Positions 8,431 through 16,026 of a stretch of 34,191 nt of DNA are shown here, one piece after another; the first letter of the stretch is position 1, and the number at the start of each line of letters is the position of its first letter. Both the position numbers and the translations under genes were made by a program. The notes below the pieces were generated by a model, which saw only the letters and a list, made by a program, of their open reading frames with translations, did not search any database and had not been told where the DNA came from. The stretch comes from Oscillospiraceae bacterium (GTDB taxonomy: Bacteria; Bacillota; Clostridia; Oscillospirales; Ruminococcaceae): contig JAFSCU010000019.1 of the NCBI GenBank assembly GCA_017436575.1, positions 1 to 34,191 of the forward strand, written 5' to 3'.

Positions 8431-8431
8431 T

Positions 8432-8460
8432 ATTTTAATACCTTATACAAAAAATGTCAA
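8432..8460 (-). promoter_or_regulatory. Promoter of the T-box-valS transcript
   Basis: Minus-strand -35 TTGACA (8460-8455), 17 bp spacer, -10 TAAAAT (8437-8432). It is placed correctly just upstream of T-box stem I. Confidence 0.85.
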
Positions 8461-8481
8461 CAATTTATGGTCAAAATGTGC

Positions 8482-8510
8482 TTGCAATTATACCAAAGAT
8501 ACAGTACAAT
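8482..8510 (+). promoter_or_regulatory. Promoter of the ydbC-like gene
   Basis: TTGCAA (8482-8487), 17 bp spacer, TACAAT (8505-8510). It is divergent from the valS promoter; the two -35 boxes are only about 20 bp apart. Confidence 0.75.
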
Positions 8511-8540
8511 GAATAGCATAAATTTAAAGAGGTGAAACTA

Positions 8541-8762
8541 ATGGCAGAATTCAAATATGAAATCGTTGAAAAACTGGGTGTTATCAGCCAGGGCAAAGGC
8601 GGCTGGGAAAGACAGCTGAATCTGGTTTCCTGGTCAGACAGAGAACCCAAATACGATATCCGTGACTGGTCACCGGACGGCACAAAAATGGGCAAAGGTA
8701 TTTCCCTGACAGCTGAAGAAGTTGCTGTGCTGAAAGAAATCCTGGACGAAATCGACCTGTAA
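8541..8762 (+). CDS. PC4/YdbC-type single-stranded DNA-binding protein
   Basis: 73 residues from the ATG at 8541, which has AGAGGTG at the right distance; an upstream in-frame GTG at 8532 overlaps that ribosome binding site and is rejected. The sequence (GKGGWERQLNLVSW, KYDIRDWSPDGTKMGKGISLT, then an amphipathic helix AEEVAVLKEIL) fits the YdbC family, bacterial relatives of the eukaryotic coactivator PC4, which bind single-stranded DNA or RNA as dimers. Its cellular role in Clostridia is not established. It is monocistronic and followed by a terminator. Confidence 0.85.
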   Translation: MAEFKYEIVEKLGVISQGKGGWERQLNLVSWSDREPKYDIRDWSPDGTKMGKGISLTAEEVAVLKEILDEIDL

Positions 8763-8776
8763 TTAAATATTGTTTT

Positions 8777-8815
8777 AAAAAGGGGTGAATTTGTGATTTC
8801 ATCCCTTTTAAATTT
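8777..8815 (+). terminator. Terminator after the ydbC-like gene
   Basis: A 12-bp stem AAAAGGGGTGAA/TTCATCCCTTTT with one G-T pair, followed by TAAATTTTAT. Confidence 0.75.
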
Positions 8816-8864
8816 TATGTAAATGCTTTATAATATGATTATTAAAATATAAAGGATGAGATTT

Positions 8865-9452
8865 ATGGATTACAAAGCTGAATTTCTGGAAATATTCAAT
8901 AAATATGTTACCCGCGCGGGTGCAGACAAAATGCTGGAATGGCTGGAAAATACTGATTTTTTCACAGCACCTGCCAGCACAAGATACCATGGTGCCTGCG
9001 AAAGTGGCCTGGTTATGCACAGTCTGAATGTTTACAAAGTATTGAAAGCCAGAAATGATATTGAAAAACTGTATTCTGACGAAACAATTGCACTGGTAGC
9101 GCTGTGCCACGATTTCTGCAAAATAAACTTTTACACCGAAGGTACAAGAAATGTGAAAAACGATGTTACAGGACAGTGGGAAAAGGTTAAAGTGTATAAT
9201 GTAGATGACCAGTTCCCTTATGGTCACGGTGAAAAAAGTGTATTTTTGGTTGACAGATTTGTGCGCCTGACAGTGGAAGAAGCTATGGCTATCCGATGGC
9301 ATATGGGTGGTTTTGATGACAGTGCCAAAGCCGGCAGTTTCGCAATGAGTGAAGCATACCGCCGTTATCCGCTGGCTGTTATGACACATCTGGCAGACCT
9401 GGAAGCCACATATCTGTTGGAAAAAGGCACATCTGCTGTAAACAAAAGATAA
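8865..9452 (+). CDS. HD-domain phosphohydrolase
   Basis: 195 residues from the ATG at 8865; an ATG at 8856 directly abuts the AAAGG ribosome binding site and is rejected. Candidate metal ligands follow an H...HD...H...H...D order: VMHSLN, CHDFCK, YGHGEK, RWHMGG and HLADLE. This is the pattern of two-metal HD hydrolases that act on nucleotides, nucleic acids or cyclic nucleotides. The substrate is unknown. A TATAAT lies at 8829-8834. The stop codon is two bases before the next gene, so the pair forms an operon. Confidence 0.82.
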   Translation: MDYKAEFLEIFNKYVTRAGADKMLEWLENTDFFTAPASTRYHGACESGLVMHSLNVYKVLKARNDIEKLYSDETIALVALCHDFCKINFYTEGTRNVKNDVTGQWEKVKVYNVDDQFPYGHGEKSVFLVDRFVRLTVEEAMAIRWHMGGFDDSAKAGSFAMSEAYRRYPLAVMTHLADLEATYLLEKGTSAVNKR

Positions 9453-9454
9453 CT

Positions 9455-9901
9455 ATGAAAAACATAAGACAAGCAACAGAAAAAGACCTGTCCAGAATTG
9501 CTGAAATAGAGATTTTCAATTACAGGCTGAATTTTTATCCCATTTTTAAAAGTGACTGGTTTTATTTTGAATATCTTACAGTGCCTTCCCTTATGGAAAA
9601 GTATGCAGTTGAAACCGGCAGTTTTTATGTTTATGATGACGGTGTGATAAAAGGTTTTGTAAAAACAAGTGACAATGAAATACAGAAACTGTTTGTGGAG
9701 CCTGTTTTGCAGGGTAATAAAATCGGTGATGCACTGGTGAATTTTGCCACAGAAAAACTATCTGCCGATAACCTGTGGGCACTGGAAAAGAACACAAAAG
9801 CAATAAAGTTCTATGAAAAACACGGATTTGAACTGACAGGTGAAAAGAAATTTGAAGAGGATACCACAGAGTATCTGGTAAAACTGAAACTGAACAAATA
9901 A
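9455..9901 (+). CDS. GNAT acetyltransferase
   Basis: 148 residues. MKNIRQATEKDLSRIAEIE is a typical GNAT beginning; the acetyl-CoA loop is QKLFVEPVLQGNKIGDALV (about 75-93), and KAIKFYEKHGFELTGEK is the usual C-terminal motif. No clear ribosome binding site precedes the ATG, which lies two bases after the HD-gene stop, so translation is probably coupled. The substrate is unknown. Confidence 0.85.
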   Translation: MKNIRQATEKDLSRIAEIEIFNYRLNFYPIFKSDWFYFEYLTVPSLMEKYAVETGSFYVYDDGVIKGFVKTSDNEIQKLFVEPVLQGNKIGDALVNFATEKLSADNLWALEKNTKAIKFYEKHGFELTGEKKFEEDTTEYLVKLKLNK

Positions 9902-9931
9902 AACAGGATGTCATTACGACATCCTGTTTTA
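9900..9931. terminator. Bidirectional terminator
   Basis: A perfect 12-bp stem AAACAGGATGTC/GACATCCTGTTT with a 5-nt loop, between convergent GNAT and FMN reductase genes. Confidence 0.9.
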
Positions 9932-9932
9932 T

Positions 9933-10481
9933 TTATATAGATTCTATAAACAATTCAACCTGTTTTTTTAACATTTCAATATTTTCTTCTGAAAGGTTCA
10001 GCACATCAGTTGACCAGGCCGCACCGTCAATGGAAATGCCGCTGCCTTCGCCAGCTATAAGTTTCATTCTCATTGACTGCGCCAGTGCGGAAAGATTTTT
10101 TCGTGCACCTGCTGCCCCGCTTTTGCCGGCCACACCGGAAACAGTTACCGGTTTGTTTTTCAGTACAGAGTTTCGCTGTGTATCATCCTGGCTGACTGGT
10201 CGTGAAAGCCAGTCCAGCAGATTTTTCAATACACCCGGAATCTGATAATTGTATTCCGGTGTAAATATCCACAAACCATCCGCATCCATAACCTGACTGC
10301 GTGCTTTCAGTACACTTTCAGGTGTAGGAAATTCAAAATCCTGATTGAAGAAAGGCACATCTGCATACTCCAGATAAGAAACATCTGTTTTATTTTCCAG
10401 TATTTTTTCCACTGCTTTTGCCAGCTGTGTATTAAACGAATTCTTTCGGAATGAACCAACTATTATCAAAATCTTTTTCAT
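9933..10481 (-). CDS. NADPH-dependent FMN reductase (flavodoxin-like)
   Basis: 182 residues from the ATG at 10481, which follows GAAAGGGG; an in-frame start eight codons upstream lies before that ribosome binding site. The phosphate-binding motif GSFRKNSFN is near residues 9-17, and TPEYNYQIPGVLKNLLDW (about 74-91) is the signature of the NADPH-dependent FMN reductase family (ArsH/ChrR/azoreductase relatives). A cytoplasmic flavin-dependent quinone or azo reduction is likely; the true substrate is unknown. Confidence 0.88.
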   Translation of the reverse strand: MKKILIIVGSFRKNSFNTQLAKAVEKILENKTDVSYLEYADVPFFNQDFEFPTPESVLKARSQVMDADGLWIFTPEYNYQIPGVLKNLLDWLSRPVSQDDTQRNSVLKNKPVTVSGVAGKSGAAGARKNLSALAQSMRMKLIAGEGSGISIDGAAWSTDVLNLSEENIEMLKKQVELFIESI

Positions 10482-10521
10482 ATCAAATCCCCTTTCAGCA
10501 ATCATTTTATTTTTTAATTAT

Positions 10522-10527
10522 ATTATA
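10522..10527 (-). promoter_or_regulatory. Extended -10 of the FMN reductase promoter
   Basis: TGGTATAAT on the minus strand, about 40 bp before the start codon. The -35 is weak. Confidence 0.5.
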
Positions 10528-10632
10528 CCATCTTAATTCTTTTTATTCTACGAGATAATCACATTTGCTACTCACTTTTTTATTATTGGCAATGCTACAA
10601 TTAGCAGTTATTTTTTATGTAACTTATGCGAA

Positions 10633-10662
10633 TTGATAAAAAATGGATTGTTTTGATATAAT
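10633..10662 (+). promoter_or_regulatory. Promoter of the malY/patB-like gene
   Basis: TTGATA (10633-10638), 18 bp spacer, TATAAT (10657-10662) with an upstream TG giving an extended -10. Confidence 0.75.
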
Positions 10663-10694
10663 TAGGTTAATAAGTAAACGAAAGGAAAACAAAT

Positions 10695-11888
10695 ATGGAC
10701 GCAAAATTTTTTGACAAACAGCTGGACAGACGCAACACCGGCGCATTCAAATGGGAAGCACACAAAAATCCAGGCCCATACTACACACCTGTACCTGAAG
10801 AAGATGTAGTACCAATGTGGATTGCTGATATGGACTTTGAAACAGCACCAAGCATTGTGGAAAGAATGATGGAACGTGTAAAACACCCTGCATACGGTTA
10901 TTATCTGCCATCACAGGAATATTTTGATGCTATCTGCAACTGGCACGCAACACGCTATGGCAACCCAATGGTTAAAAGAGAATATATCCTGAACCACACA
11001 TCTGTACTGGCAGGTGTTGGCGCAGCAGTAGAAGCATTTACACTGCCTGGCGACAATATTCTGATCAACCAAACAACATACACAGGTTTCCAGTCAACAG
11101 TTAAAAACCTGGGCAGAAACCTGGTTTACTCTCCACTGGTGAAAGATGAAAATGGTCTGTGGAGAATGAACTTTGAAGAAATGGAAAAACTGATTGTTGC
11201 AAACAAAATCAGCCTGATGATTTTCTGTTCACCACACAACCCAACAGGCCGTGTATGGGAAAAATGGGAAATTGAAAATGTAGTTAACCTGTGCGGTAAA
11301 CTGGGTGTAAAAATTGTTTCAGATGAAATCTGGGCGGACTTTGTGGTAGACCCAGACTGCAAACATATTCCAACACAGTCTGTATCCGACTTGGCAAAAG
11401 AAATTGTAACAGCAAACTATGCACCAAGTAAAACATTTAACCTGGCCGGTCTGCAGGGCTCTTACTCTGTAACATATAACAAACAGATGAGAGACAAAAT
11501 CGACAAAATCGGAAGTACAACACATTCAAACGCTGTTTCCCTGCTGACACTGGAAGCATGTATCGGTGCATACACAGGCGGTGCTGAATATGTGGATGAA
11601 ATGCTGAAATATGTACGCGAAAACCAGAAACTGATGGTTGACTATTTCAACACATGTGAAGGCGTAAGCGTAGACCTGCCACAGGGTACATATGTACTGT
11701 GGGTAAACTTTGATGGTCTGTGCGAAGATGTAGGCGTTATCAGAGATCAGCTGAGAGAAGTGGGTGTTATCACAACTGACGGCCGCGGTTTCCATGGTAA
11801 AACATACCTGCGTTTCAACTGCGCATGCCCAAGAGCAAACTGCGAAAAAGCTATCAAAGCAATGAAAAAAGTTTTCAAATCAAAATAG
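10695..11888 (+). CDS. MalY/PatB-type PLP-dependent C-S lyase or aminotransferase
   Basis: 397 residues, class I/II fold. The PLP lysine is Lys246 in NYAPSKTFNLAGLQ, with Asp210 in SDEIWADF contacting the pyridine nitrogen and SPHNPTGRVW at 179-188 as the family loop. The N-terminal PMWIADMDFETAP segment is the hallmark of MalY/PatB proteins, which usually cleave cystathionine or cysteine. Whether this one acts in methionine synthesis or cysteine breakdown cannot be told. ATG with AAAGGA upstream; monocistronic, with its own promoter and terminator. Confidence 0.92.
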   Translation: MDAKFFDKQLDRRNTGAFKWEAHKNPGPYYTPVPEEDVVPMWIADMDFETAPSIVERMMERVKHPAYGYYLPSQEYFDAICNWHATRYGNPMVKREYILNHTSVLAGVGAAVEAFTLPGDNILINQTTYTGFQSTVKNLGRNLVYSPLVKDENGLWRMNFEEMEKLIVANKISLMIFCSPHNPTGRVWEKWEIENVVNLCGKLGVKIVSDEIWADFVVDPDCKHIPTQSVSDLAKEIVTANYAPSKTFNLAGLQGSYSVTYNKQMRDKIDKIGSTTHSNAVSLLTLEACIGAYTGGAEYVDEMLKYVRENQKLMVDYFNTCEGVSVDLPQGTYVLWVNFDGLCEDVGVIRDQLREVGVITTDGRGFHGKTYLRFNCACPRANCEKAIKAMKKVFKSK

Positions 11889-11902
11889 TATTATAAAATA
11901 GT

Positions 11903-11931
11903 CAACAGGCACAGCTATGCTGTGCCTGTTG
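11903..11931. terminator. Terminator after the malY/patB-like gene
   Basis: A perfect 13-bp stem CAACAGGCACAGC/GCTGTGCCTGTTG with a 3-nt loop; the T tract is short and interrupted. Confidence 0.8.
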
Positions 11932-12026
11932 TTGTATATGACAGTAGAGTGTGATAGTATATAATCAGTTAGGAAAATTTGAATTTGGCGAACAGATGTT
12001 ATGTGGAAAATTACACATTTATTTGA

Positions 12027-12032
12027 TATAAT
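12027..12032 (+). promoter_or_regulatory. Extended -10 promoter of the two-gene module
   Basis: TGATATAAT, a perfect -10 with TGn extension, about 45 bp before the first gene. No clear -35. It lies inside the left inverted repeat, so the module carries its own promoter. Confidence 0.55.
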
Positions 12033-12077
12033 ACTGTTAGATAAATTTGAAGTTAACAAACTGATGGAGGAATAATC

Positions 12078-12572
12078 ATGAAATATAAAAGAGAAGAAAT
12101 GCTTGATTTGAATGAAGAAAATGTAAAAAAAATATTTTCTTACTGTGTAGCAACACCACAAACATTAACAGACAACATTAGACAATCTTCTTTCTTTTCA
12201 CAAAGTTGTAATGTGAAAATGCCTAAAATGAATTTTGATAAAATTAGATTAAAAAAAATGAGAAATTCAATCAACTACATGTTAGGGCAATTAAAACCTG
12301 TTCATTCTCATTCACTTCTTATGTCTTTACAAGAGGGCTATAGGAAATATGATAATACTCTTTGGACAGAAAACAAAATTACATTGTTTTCTTTATATTT
12401 TTTAGGTACTGCAACAATACAGTTACCTCATTTTGAACATTCAATAAACACTCCTCAAAATTTTGATTCACCAATTAACAGACAAAGTGAACTTAAACCA
12501 ACACTATCACCAAATGATCCTAACTTTCCTGCATGGTGGGAAGAACACAAGGTAGAATGGGAAGGTCATTAA
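12078..12572 (+). CDS. Hypothetical protein, first gene of the AT-rich module
   Basis: 164 residues, not recognised. ATG follows a strong GGAGG. The N-terminal half is charged and helical-looking, with a basic patch FDKIRLKKMRNS near residue 54. A more hydrophobic stretch (LFSLYFLGTATIQL, about 102-115) follows. The tail is proline- and tryptophan-rich (FPAWWEEHKVEWEGH). No signal peptide or clear membrane segment. The next gene begins 41 nt later with its own GGAG. Context suggests accessory cargo, possibly an interacting pair, but there is no direct evidence of function. Confidence 0.7.
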   Translation: MKYKREEMLDLNEENVKKIFSYCVATPQTLTDNIRQSSFFSQSCNVKMPKMNFDKIRLKKMRNSINYMLGQLKPVHSHSLLMSLQEGYRKYDNTLWTENKITLFSLYFLGTATIQLPHFEHSINTPQNFDSPINRQSELKPTLSPNDPNFPAWWEEHKVEWEGH

Positions 12573-12613
12573 ATTACAAATTCCAATTTGACACGCAAAG
12601 GAGAATAAAAACC

Positions 12614-13102
12614 ATGATTTCAGAACAAGAATATTTTAAATTTTCAAAGAAATTAAATAAGATATTAAAGAAATGTTATGTAGGTACAATTTATCCTGGA
12701 AAAGCTGTTTTTGAAGTTGTTGACGGTTATTCTAAGCAAGGATTGAGCCCATATTATGGACACTCTTCCTTAACAAAAGAAAATTGCTATTTTTTTAATA
12801 AACAATCAGTAATAGAAAACAAAGATGCCATTTTAGAACTATGTGCTATTTTACCAAAACTAAAAACAGTAAAAAATGGTACAGCTGGTACAATTGCATA
12901 TGTTGATTTATTACCTGAAAGGAAAAATACTTTAGAATCATTGACTAAAGACTGTGAATTGGCTGATAAATTTGTAGCTTTATTAGGATTAGCTGAAATT
13001 GGTCTTGCTTCAGATGAATTTATTGGCAGCGATAAATTTTCAGCAACTACTATTGATTTAAACCCACGATATAAAGCTATTATCAATCCAGATGTTGAAT
13101 AA
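12614..13102 (+). CDS. Hypothetical protein, second gene of the AT-rich module
   Basis: 162 residues from the ATG at 12614, preceded by AAAGGAG; a longer in-frame reading from 12533 overlaps the first gene and ignores that ribosome binding site. The sequence has an N-terminal basic helix (SKKLNKILKKC), a mixed central region and a conserved-looking TAGTIAYVDLLPERKNTLESL stretch near residue 95. No known domain is recognised. It ends four bases before the right inverted repeat, so the module is tightly packed between its ends. Confidence 0.7.
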   Translation: MISEQEYFKFSKKLNKILKKCYVGTIYPGKAVFEVVDGYSKQGLSPYYGHSSLTKENCYFFNKQSVIENKDAILELCAILPKLKTVKNGTAGTIAYVDLLPERKNTLESLTKDCELADKFVALLGLAEIGLASDEFIGSDKFSATTIDLNPRYKAIINPDVE

Positions 13103-13172
13103 CGAGAAATTCCAATTTATCTAACAGATTGTACATTAACTTTTTTAATATTTATCACATTAAACAAATAAT

Positions 13173-13204
13173 AATTGGCAAGCTGAAATAACAGCTTGCC
13201 AATT
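13173..13204. terminator. Bidirectional terminator before the DNA glycosylase
   Basis: A perfect 13-bp stem AATTGGCAAGCTG/CAGCTTGCCAATT with a 6-nt loop. It serves the leftward glycosylase operon and could also end the rightward two-gene module. Confidence 0.85.
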
Positions 13205-13232
13205 GATTTTATCTTTATTCAATATTCTATTT

Positions 13233-13856
13233 TCATACTGTAAAGTCACATTTCGGATTGGCGTAATGCCAGAAATACAAAGCCGCCACAGTGCGGTATG
13301 GAGAAAACTTATCAGTAATTCTGTGGAAATCTTCCACAGAAAGTTCCTCCAGACCATACAGTTTCATAATACCACGGCGTATGGCCAGGTCCCCGTAAGA
13401 CAGCACATCAGGGCGCTGCATACAGAATGTCAGCATCATTTCAGCAGTCCACTGCCCCACACCCTTTATTTTTGTCAGTTCTTTAATCACATCTTCATCA
13501 GACATTGTGTAAAGTGAGTCTATATCTATTTCTCCCTTTAAAACTTTGGAAGAAAAATCTTTGATATAACCTGCCTTGCGGTAGCTGATGCCCACACTTT
13601 TCAGCTCTTCATCGGGAATTGACATTACTTTTTCAGGTGTAAGCACACCAAATTTTTCATATATTCTGTTTCTGATTGTATTATGAGCAGCAGTGGAAAT
13701 CTGCTGGCCCACAATACTGTCAGTAAGGGATGCAAACAAATCTGTTTCACCATCTCGGTGAATATGGCCGGCCTTTTCTATAAGCCTGGCCATTTTTTCA
13801 TCTTTTTGACAAAGATAATTAATTTCCTTTTCGCCGTATTCAATAACTTTTCTCAT
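13233..13856 (-). CDS. DNA-3-methyladenine glycosylase, AlkA/HhH-GPD type
   Basis: 207 residues from the ATG at 13856, one base after the upstream stop; an earlier in-frame start overlaps the GNAT gene. It removes alkylated bases in base excision repair. The helix-hairpin-helix is LTKIKGVGQWTAEMMLTF (about 127-144) and the catalytic Asp156 sits in YGDLAIRRG. There is no C-terminal iron-sulfur cysteine cluster, which separates it from endonuclease III and MutY. It is short, lacking the N-terminal domain of E. coli AlkA. It is last in a three-gene operon. Confidence 0.9.
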   Translation of the reverse strand: MRKVIEYGEKEINYLCQKDEKMARLIEKAGHIHRDGETDLFASLTDSIVGQQISTAAHNTIRNRIYEKFGVLTPEKVMSIPDEELKSVGISYRKAGYIKDFSSKVLKGEIDIDSLYTMSDEDVIKELTKIKGVGQWTAEMMLTFCMQRPDVLSYGDLAIRRGIMKLYGLEELSVEDFHRITDKFSPYRTVAALYFWHYANPKCDFTV

Positions 13857-13857
13857 A

Positions 13858-14355
13858 TCAGATATCTTTTTCCCAGATTTCTTCCACTGCACCTGGCAAT
13901 ACTTCGTCTTCAGGTGTTTCCTTTGTTATAACAAATCCCAGATTTCTGTACATATTTCTGGCAGGTTTCAGCACATTGTATGTGGAAAAGTATAGATGGT
14001 TATAACCCATATCTTTTGCCATTGACATAGCTGTAGTGAAAATCAGTTTGCCAACACCTTTGCCTCTTGTAAAAGGTTCAACAAAGAAGAAGCGCAGGCG
14101 TGCATTACCTTCTTCTTCACCGATAAGTGTAATTGTACCGCCGAATTTACCATCTATTTTTGCAATAAGCATAAAATCTTTTTCAGGGTTGTATGTTTTT
14201 GGGAAATCATCGATAGCCCCTGTGGCATATTTGTTGAAAAATTCTGAAAAGCCATATTCACCATCAAAAATTTCCACATGACGTTTTTTGGAATATTCGA
14301 TATCTTCCTGTGTGAAGGTTGTTGTCAAAAGTACATCATTTACCATTTTTTCCAT
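13858..14355 (-). CDS. GNAT acetyltransferase
   Basis: 165 residues from the ATG at 14355, which has AAGGAG at the proper distance. The acetyl-CoA loop is RFFFVEPFTRGKGVGKLIF (about 90-108), followed by KPARNMYRNLGFVITKET. Its start overlaps the end of the flavin reductase gene by 20 bases, and its stop is one base before the glycosylase start, so the three genes are translationally linked. The substrate is unknown. Confidence 0.85.
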   Translation of the reverse strand: MEKMVNDVLLTTTFTQEDIEYSKKRHVEIFDGEYGFSEFFNKYATGAIDDFPKTYNPEKDFMLIAKIDGKFGGTITLIGEEEGNARLRFFFVEPFTRGKGVGKLIFTTAMSMAKDMGYNHLYFSTYNVLKPARNMYRNLGFVITKETPEDEVLPGAVEEIWEKDI

Positions 14356-14962
14356 TTTTCTTTGCTCCTTGTTTTGCCTGCATATTTCTGCGTTTCTGTA
14401 CGCTTTTTCTGCGTACTGAAAAGCCAAAATCACCTATCTGTTTGCCCAGTGCAAAATATTCACCGTGGGCGTATGCACACAGCCCTGCTTTTGACAGGTG
14501 CAGTTTGCCCTTTTCATCCAGCAGCCTTTCGTTTACATTTACTCCTACAATATCTGCAATAAACATATCGTGACTACCCAGTTTTACAATATCTGTAACT
14601 TTACATTCCAGATTTACAGGGCTCTGGTCAATCATAGGTGCAGAAATTTTTACACTTGGAGAAACAGTCAGATTACATTTAGCCAGTTTGTCTTCCTTTG
14701 CGCCTGTGCGGCAACCGCAGTAATCAACAGCTTTTACTATTTTTTCAGTAGGCAGGTTGATTACAAATTCGCCACTTTCCTTTATCAGATTGTAAGAATA
14801 TCTTTCTGGGCGTACGCTGATATATGTTTTAGGTGGAATGGTGTTGAGTATGCCTGTCCATGCAACGGTCAGTGCATTTGGCTTGTCCACAGTTCCACAG
14901 CTGACAAGTGCCGGCGGCACAGGCCCCAGCATTGCACCACCCGGCCAATGTTGTTTTTTCAT
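14336..14962 (-). CDS. Flavin reductase family protein (flavoredoxin-like)
   Basis: 208 residues of the FMN-binding split-barrel type. Visible features are NALTVAWTGILNTIPPKTYISVRPERYSYNLI (about 29-60), FVINLPTE, and the DYCGCRTGAKEDK segment typical of anaerobe flavoredoxins. It reduces FMN or carries electrons from NAD(P)H. The C-terminal 20 or so residues are strongly basic (RRKSVQKRRNMQAKQGAKKNGKNGK) and lie over the ribosome binding site of the next gene, so this tail may be drift caused by the overlap. ATG follows GGGAGGT. Confidence 0.88.
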   Translation of the reverse strand: MKKQHWPGGAMLGPVPPALVSCGTVDKPNALTVAWTGILNTIPPKTYISVRPERYSYNLIKESGEFVINLPTEKIVKAVDYCGCRTGAKEDKLAKCNLTVSPSVKISAPMIDQSPVNLECKVTDIVKLGSHDMFIADIVGVNVNERLLDEKGKLHLSKAGLCAYAHGEYFALGKQIGDFGFSVRRKSVQKRRNMQAKQGAKKNGKNGK

Positions 14963-14991
14963 AAAATTACCTCCCGGTCAATCTATAAATC

Positions 14992-14997
14992 ATTATA
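14992..14997 (-). promoter_or_regulatory. -10 of the flavin reductase operon
   Basis: TATAAT on the minus strand, about 30 bp before the start codon, with a weak TTTAAA at 17-bp spacing. Confidence 0.5.
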
Positions 14998-15066
14998 CTA
15001 CAGGGTGCATAAAATTTAAACATCATTTTCGTTTTACTGGCAATTTATCTGCGATAAAAATTGTGC

Positions 15067-15072
15067 TACAAT
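15067..15072 (+). promoter_or_regulatory. Extended -10 of the esterase promoter
   Basis: TGCTACAAT, with a weak TTTATC -35 at 17 bp spacing, just upstream of a GGAGGTG ribosome binding site. Confidence 0.5.
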
Positions 15073-15100
15073 TAAATCAGAAAAATGTGGAGGTGCCATT

Positions 15101-15922
15101 ATGTCATTAGTTCATCTTAATTTTGAAAGCCAGTATCTGAACACGAATACTGATGTAAATATTATCCTGCCAGACAAACCAAGAAAAACCCAGCCTGCTG
15201 ATTTTTATGGCAATGGCAAAAAATATAAAGTGCTGTGGCTACTGCATGGTACATTCGGCGACTACACCGACTGGATAAGAAAAAGCAATATTGAATTATA
15301 TGCCAGCGAGAAAAATCTGATAGTTGTAATGCCAAGCGCAATGAACTCCAACTATTCCAATTGGGGTGCCATGATGGGAATAAACGCGTATGATTTTCTC
15401 ACCGAAGAACTGATGCCGCTGGTTTACAACTGGCTGCCTGCTTCTGACAAAAGAGAAGACAACTTTATTTCCGGCCTGTCCATGGGTGGTGAAGGCGCTC
15501 TGAAATATGCTGTGAATTACCCTGAAAAGTTTGCAGGTGTAGCTGTTCTTTCAATGTATGCACGCAATTTGGATGAACTGGATCCCAAAAAAGGGTTCAA
15601 AGAAACGCGCATGCTGAACAGCTATAAAAATGCCGGCGGATATAAAAAATTCTACAACTCTTATGAAAACATCCGCAAAAACATTCTGGACAAGAAAGAC
15701 AGCGGTGTGTTGCCAAAAATGTATTTTGCCTGTGGTGAAAATGACTTTCTGTACAACGGCTATATAGATTTCAAAAAATGGGCACTGGACATAGGACTGG
15801 AAGCCACTTTTGAAGAAACACCGGGCTATACACATGAATGGCGTTTCTGGGATATGGCTATACAGAAGGCACTGGATTTCTTTGGGATAGAAAACAAACC
15901 TGATGAAGGGAGCCCGTTCTGA
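15101..15922 (+). CDS. Esterase, FrmB/EstA-type alpha/beta hydrolase
   Basis: 273 residues. The nucleophile is Ser127 in GLSMGGEGAL, with probable Asp215 in CGENDFLYN and His245 in GYTHEWRFW completing the triad; LLHGTFGDYTDW (about 48-59) forms the oxyanion region. This matches the esterase family containing S-formylglutathione hydrolases, tributyrin esterases and acetyl-xylan or feruloyl esterase-like proteins. No signal peptide, so it is cytoplasmic. The substrate is undetermined. Monocistronic, with a strong terminator. Confidence 0.9.
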   Translation: MSLVHLNFESQYLNTNTDVNIILPDKPRKTQPADFYGNGKKYKVLWLLHGTFGDYTDWIRKSNIELYASEKNLIVVMPSAMNSNYSNWGAMMGINAYDFLTEELMPLVYNWLPASDKREDNFISGLSMGGEGALKYAVNYPEKFAGVAVLSMYARNLDELDPKKGFKETRMLNSYKNAGGYKKFYNSYENIRKNILDKKDSGVLPKMYFACGENDFLYNGYIDFKKWALDIGLEATFEETPGYTHEWRFWDMAIQKALDFFGIENKPDEGSPF

Positions 15923-15930
15923 TAATAAAT

Positions 15931-15962
15931 AAAAGCAAGGTCTGTGATACCTTGCTTTTTTG
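15931..15962 (+). terminator. Terminator after the esterase
   Basis: An 11-bp stem AAAAGCAAGGT/ACCTTGCTTTT followed by a T tract. Confidence 0.9.
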
Positions 15963-15971
15963 TTTCAATAA

Positions 15972-16003
15972 AAATTCACCCCGGCGGAATATTGTCTGCC
16001 GGG
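15972..16003 (-). terminator. Terminator after the Rrf2 gene
   Basis: CCCGGC/GCCGGG stem with a partly pairing interior; on the minus strand it is followed by GTGAATTTTTATT. Confidence 0.7.
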
Positions 16004-16026
16004 ATGATAATACTGAATATGAATAA

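Larger units (their letters stand above)
11964..13129 (+). mobile_element. Putative two-gene element with inverted terminal repeats
   Basis: A segment of about 1.17 kb bounded by imperfect inverted repeats: the left end 11964-11986 and the reverse complement of the right end 13107-13129 agree at 19 of 23 positions by eye. Both ends are also similar to the ends of the structured repeat at 21504-22154. Inside are one promoter and two co-oriented AT-rich genes. Their codon use (AAA, TTA, ATT, AAT rich) differs from the GC-richer neighbours. No transposase or recombinase is seen and no convincing target duplication. It is probably a non-autonomous element or the remains of one. Confidence 0.5.

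Noticed and set aside
8808-9389. 193-codon open frame antisense to the HD hydrolase
   Set aside because: No ribosome binding site and no family; the plus strand gene has intact catalytic motifs.
10594-10616. Small hairpin TGCTA/TAGCA followed by Ts upstream of the malY-like gene
   Set aside because: Five base pairs only and upstream of the promoter; too weak to call a terminator.
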